Under the pieces are notes generated by a model, which saw nothing but the letters and a program-made list of their open reading frames with translations, was not told where the DNA came from and searched no databases. A DNA stretch of 64,000 bases from Flavobacterium fluviale (GTDB lineage: Bacteria > Bacteroidota > Bacteroidia > Flavobacteriales > Flavobacteriaceae), in contig NZ_CP030261.1 in NCBI RefSeq assembly GCF_003312915.1, positions 3,286,001 through 3,350,000 of the forward strand. The letters are read 5' to 3'. Positions 58,400 through 64,000 of this stretch are shown here, in pieces (position 1 is the first letter of the stretch; each line of letters opens with the position of its first letter). The position numbers and the translations under genes are program-made.

Positions 58400-58560
58400 T
58401 TAAAAATTTAGAATTAGAATTTAGAATTTAGAAATTAAAAATTTAGAATTAAAAATTAAAAATTAGCTCTAAATAAGCCTTTGTGGATCTTAGCGAAAGT
58501 TCTTAGCGGTATAATCTATGTTCAAAAACCTGAAACTTGAAACTTGAAACTTGAAACAAA
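58400..58560. repeat. Low-complexity intergenic repeats
   Basis: 58400-58466 has several copies of TTTAGAATTA/AAAATTTAGAA-like sequence. 58471-58514 has GATCTTAGCG and GTTCTTAGCG, which resemble dispersed flavobacterial intergenic repeats. 58533-58558 is GAAACTT repeated 3.7 times. No gene. Confidence 0.7.
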
Positions 58561-58568
58561 AAAACAAA

Positions 58569-58605
58569 ACCCGACAAGATCTTTAAAATCAGTCGGGTCT
58601 TTTAT
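58569..58605. terminator. Bidirectional terminator between the muramidase gene and pheT
   Basis: ACCCGAC (58569-58575) pairs with GTCGGGT (58592-58598), flanked by A-rich bases on the left and CTTTTATTTT on the right. It serves two convergent genes. Confidence 0.75.
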
Positions 58606-58623
58606 TTTATAATAACAGGAAAC

Positions 58624-61044
58624 TTATCTCAAACTTGCTCCAAGTTCAGTTTCGAACGTTTGTTGTAATTTAGACATGATTTTATCAATCTGAGCATCCG
58701 TTAACGTTTTGCTGTTATCTTGAATAGTAAAACTCAAAGCATATGATTTTTTGCCTTCTGGTAATTTATCACCTTGGTAAACATCAAATAAATTAATGTC
58801 TTTTAAAAGCGCTTTTTCAGTTTGCTTAGCCAAATTAAAAATGCTTTCGTAAGAAGTATTTTGATCAATTAATAAAGCTAAATCCCTGCGAACTTCGGGA
58901 TATTTAGGGATTTCACTATACTTAATTTTTCCAGTAATGATTTTTAAAACCAAATCCCAGTTAAAATCAGCATAATAAACATCTTGTTTGATTCCGAAGT
59001 GCTTCAAAATAGGTTTTTTAACAACACCCATTTCAACCAAAATATCATTATTATAAGTAATTGCAGTTCCTTCCGAATAAATATCAGATTGAACCGGCGT
59101 ATTTGAAATCTTTTCAATTCCTAAACGAGATAAAATTGCTTTTACGTATCCTTTCAATAAGAAGAAATCTGTTGTTTTCTGCGGACTTGTCCAGCTTTCT
59201 TTGTTTCTGTTTCCAGAAATTAATAAAGAAAGATGTTTATGCTCTTCATATCCGTTTAAATATTTATGATATGTTTTACCGAATTCGAATAATTTTAAAT
59301 CCGAATTTTTTCTGTTGATATTATAAGAAACCGCTTCTAATCCAGAAAACAATAATGACTGACGAAGTGTTGCTAAATCGCTGCTCAAAGGATTCAGCAT
59401 CGAAACATTGTGTTCTTCTTTTAAAGAAGTCGATAATTTTGCATAAGCAGCAGTTGTCAATGAATTCGCCATCATTTCATGGAAACCTTGAGAATTCAAT
59501 TGAGAAGCAATTACGTTTTGTACTTTATAATCTTCAGTTCTTGGTGAATTCGCTACTGTCGCATTAAATTTCTTAGAGAAATTAATGTTATTGTATCCAT
59601 AAACTCTGAGAATTTCTTCGATTACGTCAATTTCACGCTGAACATCAACGCGGTATGCTGGAATAGTTAAACCTAAACCAGAATCTGAAACGCTGTTTAC
59701 TTTAATATCTAGAGAAACTAAAATCTTTTTGATAGTATCTTTAGAAATTTCTTGTCCAATAATTTTAGATACATGGCTGAAATTCAATAAAACAGAAAAA
59801 TCTTCTACTTTTTTAGGATATACTTCTACCACATCAGAAGTGATTTTTCCGCCCGCAACTTCCTGAATCAAAAGTGCAGCACGTTTTAAAGCATATTCTG
59901 TAATTGTTGGGTCGATTCCTCTTTCAAATCTAAAAGAAGCATCTGTACTTAATTGATGTCTTTTTGCAGTTTTACGAATACTAACAGGATCAAAATAAGC
60001 ACTTTCTAAGAAAATAGTTGTTGTTCCTTCAGAAACTCCAGATTTTTTTCCGCCAAAAACACCAGCAATACAAAGAGGTCCTTTTTCGTCACAAATCATT
60101 AAATCTTCTTTGTGTAATGTTCTTTCAACATCATCAAGAGTGACAAACTTAGTTCCTTCTTCAACAGTTTTTACAATGATTTTTCCGTTAATTTTCGCAG
60201 CGTCAAAAGCATGTAAAGGCTGTCCTAGTTCATGTAGAACATAATTGGTAACGTCAACAATATTATTTTTTGGAGTTAATCCAATAGCTTTTAAACGATC
60301 TTGTAACCAGCTTGGAGATTCGTGAACAGAAATTCCAGAAATAGTTACACCACAATATCTCGGTGCTAAATGATTGTCCTCAACATTTACATCAATTTTA
60401 AGCGTACGCATGTCAACTCTAAAATTGCTTACAGAAGGTGTAATCAATTCGACGTTTACGCCGCGTTGCAGCATTCCAGCTCTTAAATCACGAGCCGTTC
60501 CATAATGACTCATCGCATCAGCACGGTTTGGTGTCAATCCGATTTCAAAAACTTCATCATTTGTAACTTGAAAAACTTCAGATGCAGGAGTTCCTGGAAC
60601 AAGATCATCAGCAAGAACCATAATTCCATCATGGCTGTTTCCTAAACCTAATTCATCCTCAGCACAAATCATTCCGTGGCTTTCCTGACCTCGGATTTTT
60701 CCTTTTTTGATGGTAAATTCTCCACCATCTTTATCGTATAAAATAGTTCCGATTGTAGCAACTGGTACTTTTTGTCCTGCAGCCACGTTCGCAGCACCGC
60801 ATACAATTTGTATAGGAGCTTCTAAACCAACATTGACTGTAGTAACTTTCAATCTATCTGCATCAGGATGTTTCTCGCAAGTTAGAACATGTCCAACAAC
60901 AACTCCTTCTAATCCTCCTTTAATTGATTGGTATTTTTCGACAACTTCAACCTCTAAACCTAAATCTGTTAGTAATTCAGAAGTCTGCTCAGATGTCCAA
61001 TCTGTTTTAATAAATTGTTTTAACCAGTTGTAAGATATTTTCAT
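58624..61044 (-). CDS. pheT: Phenylalanine-tRNA ligase beta subunit
   Basis: 806 residues, as expected. It charges tRNA-Phe with the PheS partner, whose gene is not in the window. Visible regions: the N-terminal MKISYNWLKQFI, the EMAP/tRNA-binding domain with CEKHPDADRLKVTTVNVG and VCGAANVAAGQKVPVA, the B3/B4 editing region, the DIDVIEEILRVYGYNNI segment, and the C-terminal anticodon-binding (ferredoxin-like) domain with YPEVRRDLALLID. It is a core housekeeping gene. A -7 element lies 30 bp upstream of the start. Confidence 0.97.
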   Translation of the reverse strand: MKISYNWLKQFIKTDWTSEQTSELLTDLGLEVEVVEKYQSIKGGLEGVVVGHVLTCEKHPDADRLKVTTVNVGLEAPIQIVCGAANVAAGQKVPVATIGTILYDKDGGEFTIKKGKIRGQESHGMICAEDELGLGNSHDGIMVLADDLVPGTPASEVFQVTNDEVFEIGLTPNRADAMSHYGTARDLRAGMLQRGVNVELITPSVSNFRVDMRTLKIDVNVEDNHLAPRYCGVTISGISVHESPSWLQDRLKAIGLTPKNNIVDVTNYVLHELGQPLHAFDAAKINGKIIVKTVEEGTKFVTLDDVERTLHKEDLMICDEKGPLCIAGVFGGKKSGVSEGTTTIFLESAYFDPVSIRKTAKRHQLSTDASFRFERGIDPTITEYALKRAALLIQEVAGGKITSDVVEVYPKKVEDFSVLLNFSHVSKIIGQEISKDTIKKILVSLDIKVNSVSDSGLGLTIPAYRVDVQREIDVIEEILRVYGYNNINFSKKFNATVANSPRTEDYKVQNVIASQLNSQGFHEMMANSLTTAAYAKLSTSLKEEHNVSMLNPLSSDLATLRQSLLFSGLEAVSYNINRKNSDLKLFEFGKTYHKYLNGYEEHKHLSLLISGNRNKESWTSPQKTTDFFLLKGYVKAILSRLGIEKISNTPVQSDIYSEGTAITYNNDILVEMGVVKKPILKHFGIKQDVYYADFNWDLVLKIITGKIKYSEIPKYPEVRRDLALLIDQNTSYESIFNLAKQTEKALLKDINLFDVYQGDKLPEGKKSYALSFTIQDNSKTLTDAQIDKIMSKLQQTFETELGASLR

Positions 61045-61074
61045 TTTAGTTCTTTAATTCTTTGTATGAGGTTA

Positions 61075-61082
61075 CAAATATA
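61075..61082 (-). promoter_or_regulatory. -7 promoter element for pheT
   Basis: Reading leftwards the bases are TATATTTG, matching TAnnTTTG, 30 bp before the pheT ATG. A TTG at the right spacing is not obvious. Confidence 0.5.
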
Positions 61083-61301
61083 AGGATTGCGCGTTGCAGT
61101 AGGAAAAAATTAAGTAGTTTTTTCGAGTTGTTTTTAAATGAATGAAAAATGCTGGCTAGTAATTATTTATTGTTTGGTGTAAAGAAATTTTGATAAAGAA
61201 ATTTTATACACAAACTAAAATAAATGAATGTGTAATTTATAATGCAACATGAGTAAAAAGTGCTATTTTGTTTTTTACTAACTTAATTTGAAATAAAAAA
61301 C

Positions 61302-61361
61302 AAAAAAAAATAGTGCCATAACCGAGTTGAAAAACTCTGAATTGATGCCAATTACAGCACT
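61302..61361 (-). terminator. Terminator after the bestrophin gene
   Basis: Reading leftwards, AGTGCTGTAA (61361-61352) pairs with TTATGGCACT (61321-61312) with eight of ten plus G-U pairs, encloses a GAGTT/AACTC stem, and runs into nine T (61310-61302). Confidence 0.6.
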
Positions 61362-61375
61362 CTCTTGTTGCTTTT

Positions 61376-62239
61376 TTAAATCAGCTCCTCCACGTGTTTT
61401 TTAATGTTTTCTGATATTTTTTTGGTCGGAAGATCATTTTCATCATCTCCAAACGGATCTTCAATTTCTTCTGCAATTAGCTCCAAACTAGCTAATACAT
61501 AAAATATAAAAACAACAACAGGCGCAACCAGGTAGCCTAAACTCACAGAATATCCAAACGGAAGCGTCATCGTATAAAAGAAGATGAATTTTTTTATAAA
61601 AGCACTGTAAGAGTAGGGAATAGGTGTATTTTTGATTCTTTCGCAAGCCCCGCATATATCTGTAAAAGCAACCAATTCGTCATTCAAAGTAATAAGCTGA
61701 TCTCCGGTAATCTTTTTTGCTTCATACAAATCATTGATTTTATGATAAATAATTTTCTTTAATTGATTGGGTTTGTGTTTATGATGATCAATTTCTAAGT
61801 CTACATCTTCAAAAAGCTGTTTGCTGGTGTCTTCATCTTTTAAATGTTTGTGTAGAATATCAGCATACATGGGAATATATTTTCTAAAAAATTTCTTGTC
61901 GTTTTCGTCTTTTAAAATTGCAGATAGTTTTATGGAAAAGTTACGACTGTTATTTACAAGCTGGCCCCAAAGTTTGCGACCTTCCCACCAGCGGTCATAA
62001 GCTGTGTTTGTTCTAAAAACAAGTAAAAGTGAAATTACAAAGCCCAGCATTCCATGCATAATAGGAATGTTGTGGATGTAATCGTTTTTAGAAACTTTGA
62101 AATATTCGACTTCTAGATAGCCTATTATAGCAGCATATATTCCAATGGCAATCATAATGGGCAACAGTTTTCGAACCGTATCAGATTTATGAAAATGAAA
62201 AATAAAAGTAAACCAGTCCTTGGTATTGTAAGTGATCAT
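61376..62239 (-). CDS. Bestrophin-family anion channel
   Basis: 287 residues. Four membrane segments and the family marks are visible: an LLVFRTNTAYDRWWEGRKLWG motif, PYSYSAFIKKFIFFYTMTLPFGY and AEEIEDPFG. Bacterial bestrophins form pentameric channels for small anions in the inner membrane. The start ATG is at 62237. The gene is monocistronic with its own terminator and lies 215 bp after the end of the TolC-type gene. Confidence 0.93.
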   Translation of the reverse strand: MITYNTKDWFTFIFHFHKSDTVRKLLPIMIAIGIYAAIIGYLEVEYFKVSKNDYIHNIPIMHGMLGFVISLLLVFRTNTAYDRWWEGRKLWGQLVNNSRNFSIKLSAILKDENDKKFFRKYIPMYADILHKHLKDEDTSKQLFEDVDLEIDHHKHKPNQLKKIIYHKINDLYEAKKITGDQLITLNDELVAFTDICGACERIKNTPIPYSYSAFIKKFIFFYTMTLPFGYSVSLGYLVAPVVVFIFYVLASLELIAEEIEDPFGDDENDLPTKKISENIKKHVEELI

Positions 62240-62454
62240 TTAAGTTTGTTTTGAAACAAATTTAAATTAAAAATTAACCTGTTTTGACATAATTTTAAAA
62301 AAAATATTCTATGAGAAAAAGGCATGATTTAGTTACTATAGTAAGCATTTCACTCCAAAAAAACGCGCCTAATTATGCAGCTTTTTAGAATGAAACGCCC
62401 TTTTTAAGTTCTACAAACCTAGGTTTTTTATCTATTGAAATTAATCACAATAAG

Positions 62455-63765
62455 TTAAAAAGTGATATTTCCTGCTAATTCTTTTAAGGCAATTTCAGAT
62501 AATTTTGCTTCATATTGTGCGTTGCTGTAGCGCACTTTTGCGTTCACATAATTAAGCTGCGCTGTTCTAAAATCTATTGTTGTAATAGTTCCAATTTTAA
62601 ACTTATCAAGTGTAATGTCTAAATTTTGTTTCGCGATAGCTTCATTATCTTCTTCTAGCTCAATTAACTCAAGATTGGTCATATAAGTTTGAAAAGCAGT
62701 ACTCAACTGTGTGTTTAAGATCATGCCTTGCTGTTCGATAGCAATCTGGGTGTTTTCAATCTGCATTTTCGCCACTTTTTCGTTACGATGCTGATTGAAG
62801 CCATCAAAAATATTCATCGAAGCATTAAAACCATAATTTAAACCTCTTGAAGAATTCTCGCTGGTAAATCCTAAACTGGACTCGCTTTCAGCGAAATTAT
62901 AACCTGTTGTTAAACGTAAGACAGGATATCGATCTGCTCTTACTTGTTTGAGCTGCAGTTCGGCAATACGTTTGTTAATTACTTGGGCTTCAAGTGCTGG
63001 GTTTTGCTTTTGGGCTAGTTCCATTAAATCGACCAAAACTAATTTATTATCAACGACAACTTCATTTGTCACTTTGAAATCAATTTGTGGATCGCGGGCT
63101 AAGTATTGGTTCAACAAGATTTTAGCATTAGCATAAGATTCTTTTTGTCTCAATAAAGCAACTTGATCAGAATTTAAATCAACTTGAGCATTTAAAACTT
63201 CTAATTTAGAAGCTTTTCCGATACTGAATCTGTTTTGAGCTAAAGTCAGTCTTTGCTTTGAAATTACAATTGTAGTATCTAAAGCAGCTAATTGGTGCTG
63301 CTGCTGTACTAAATCATAATAAGCAGAATTTACCTGACCGATTTTTACTAAAATAGTTCTTTTAAGTTCGGCATCGCCAAGTTTTTGAAGTTCTTTTAAC
63401 TGATCGTATCTGGCAAACATTTTCATTCCGTCAAATACGGTCCAGCCTAAACTTACTCCATAATTTAAGCTGTTGTTTTTAGCGTTGTCTAAAGTAGTCG
63501 ATGTACCATCTTGACGTACTTGTGTAGAATTTGTAATATTGTTATTATCAACTATAGAGGCGGTTGCAGTTGGCAGCATTCCTGCATTTCCAACCGTTAC
63601 GTTAGTTTCGCCAATTTTGGAATTATTTTTTGCAATTTTAATTTCAAAATTATTTTCCAGTGCTATAGTCATAGCCTGTTCAATAGTTAGAACTTCCTGG
63701 GCATTCGCCTGAATCACGCACGCGAAAAGAATTAGTAAAGTGCAGTATATATTTTTGATATTCAT
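62455..63765 (-). CDS. TolC-family outer membrane efflux protein
   Basis: 436 residues from the ATG at 63765 (a TTG eight codons upstream is less likely). A signal peptide ends in VIQANAQ, followed by LTIEQAMTIALENNFEIKIAKN, the usual start of TolC-type proteins. The long coiled helices repeat twice, as in the trimeric channel; an ALEAQVINKRIAELQLKQVRADRYPVLRLTTGYNFAE region opens the second half. It lies 64 bp after an RND pump gene on the same strand and is probably the outer part of that efflux system. Confidence 0.93.
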   Translation of the reverse strand: MNIKNIYCTLLILFACVIQANAQEVLTIEQAMTIALENNFEIKIAKNNSKIGETNVTVGNAGMLPTATASIVDNNNITNSTQVRQDGTSTTLDNAKNNSLNYGVSLGWTVFDGMKMFARYDQLKELQKLGDAELKRTILVKIGQVNSAYYDLVQQQHQLAALDTTIVISKQRLTLAQNRFSIGKASKLEVLNAQVDLNSDQVALLRQKESYANAKILLNQYLARDPQIDFKVTNEVVVDNKLVLVDLMELAQKQNPALEAQVINKRIAELQLKQVRADRYPVLRLTTGYNFAESESSLGFTSENSSRGLNYGFNASMNIFDGFNQHRNEKVAKMQIENTQIAIEQQGMILNTQLSTAFQTYMTNLELIELEEDNEAIAKQNLDITLDKFKIGTITTIDFRTAQLNYVNAKVRYSNAQYEAKLSEIALKELAGNITF

Positions 63766-63829
63766 TTTTTTATTTCTTTTACCGGACAATCAGGAATTTA
63801 GGATTGTAAAATTCGTAATTTTTTGGATT

Positions 63830-64000
63830 CTATTTTATACTTTCTCTTTCGTATTCATCAATATGATCAAACTCCGGATAGTGTTTTCTGGCTCTAGACC
63901 ACATTAAATAGATCGCAGGAATAACAAAAAGCGTTAAAGCCAATGAAAATATTGTACCTCCTACAATTACAACTCCCATACCAATTCTACTGGTTGACGC
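63830..64000 (-). CDS. RND-type efflux transporter permease, C-terminal end, partial
   Basis: 57 codons are visible at the right edge, ending in a TAG at 63830-63832. The residues read GMGVVIVGGTIFSLALTLFVIPAIYLMW, the last transmembrane helix of the AcrB/MdtB-like (HAE1) permease, followed by a charged tail. RND pumps use the proton gradient to export drugs or metals through a TolC channel. The gene enters from outside the window, so its start and substrate are unknown. Confidence 0.88.
   Translation of the reverse strand, partial: ASTSRIGMGVVIVGGTIFSLALTLFVIPAIYLMWSRARKHYPEFDHIDEYERESIK

Larger units (their letters stand above)
61045..61375. other. Intergenic region between pheT and the bestrophin gene
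   Basis: 331 AT-rich bases. It holds the pheT promoter and the bestrophin terminator; nothing else is seen. Confidence 0.5.

Overview
The window looks like a piece of a Flavobacterium-like (Bacteroidota) chromosome. The signs are SusC/SusD pairs, Bacteroidota-type tra/mob genes, promoters of the TAnnTTTG type and an AT-rich core (apt, pheT, bestrophin, TolC). Everything left of a tRNA-Arg(ACG) gene at about 53.3 kb appears to be an integrated conjugative element (ICE) or the accessory island holding one; everything to the right is ordinary core genome. The left end of the element is not recognisable here and may lie before base 1. No database search was run: names rest on motifs and recalled family resemblance.

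1-12.9 kb is a DNA-repair and stress block, clearly richer in GC than the rest. It has a DUF892 tail, xseA-xseB, a UvrD/PcrA helicase, small acidic proteins, a DUF3606 protein, and an operon-like run dinB (Y-family polymerase) - dnaE2/imuC-like polymerase - alkB-like dioxygenase. A single-domain response regulator and small proteins follow.

13.4-18.6 kb is the mobilisation region read leftwards: mobA (accessory), mobB (relaxase), a CoiA-like nuclease-family protein and mobC (coupling ATPase), with a candidate oriT upstream of mobA and a 21-bp repeat at both ends of the block.

19.1-28.2 kb is cargo: a MauE/DoxX-type redox membrane protein fused to a large periplasmic domain, a small exported four-cysteine DUF6520-type protein, an S9 peptidase and a SusD/SusC pair. 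I read it as a possible system that makes, oxidises, cleaves or takes up a small cysteine peptide; that is inference.

28.5-33.3 kb is a likely defence module: a 111-nt imperfect hairpin, a palindrome of the restriction-modification C-box type, a small C-like XRE regulator, a Dam-class adenine methyltransferase, a ParB/Srx-like protein and an OLD-like ATPase with a TOPRIM-like C-terminus. There is no recognisable classical restriction enzyme, so the ParB-like or the OLD-like protein may be the effector. This and the DUF6520 locus are the best candidates for undescribed systems.

33.4-38.8 kb holds regulators and small envelope proteins. 39.0-51.6 kb is the tra operon (traE, F, G, J, K, L-like, M, N) with three helical exported proteins where TraI/TraH would be expected. 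51.6-53.3 kb has a small gene overlapping a large serine recombinase whose reading frame runs into the antisense of tRNA-Arg.

53.4-64 kb is core: apt, a lipoprotein, a four-gene signalling operon (histidine kinase and NarL-type regulator), an N-acetylmuramidase, pheT, a bestrophin, a TolC-type protein and the end of an RND pump.
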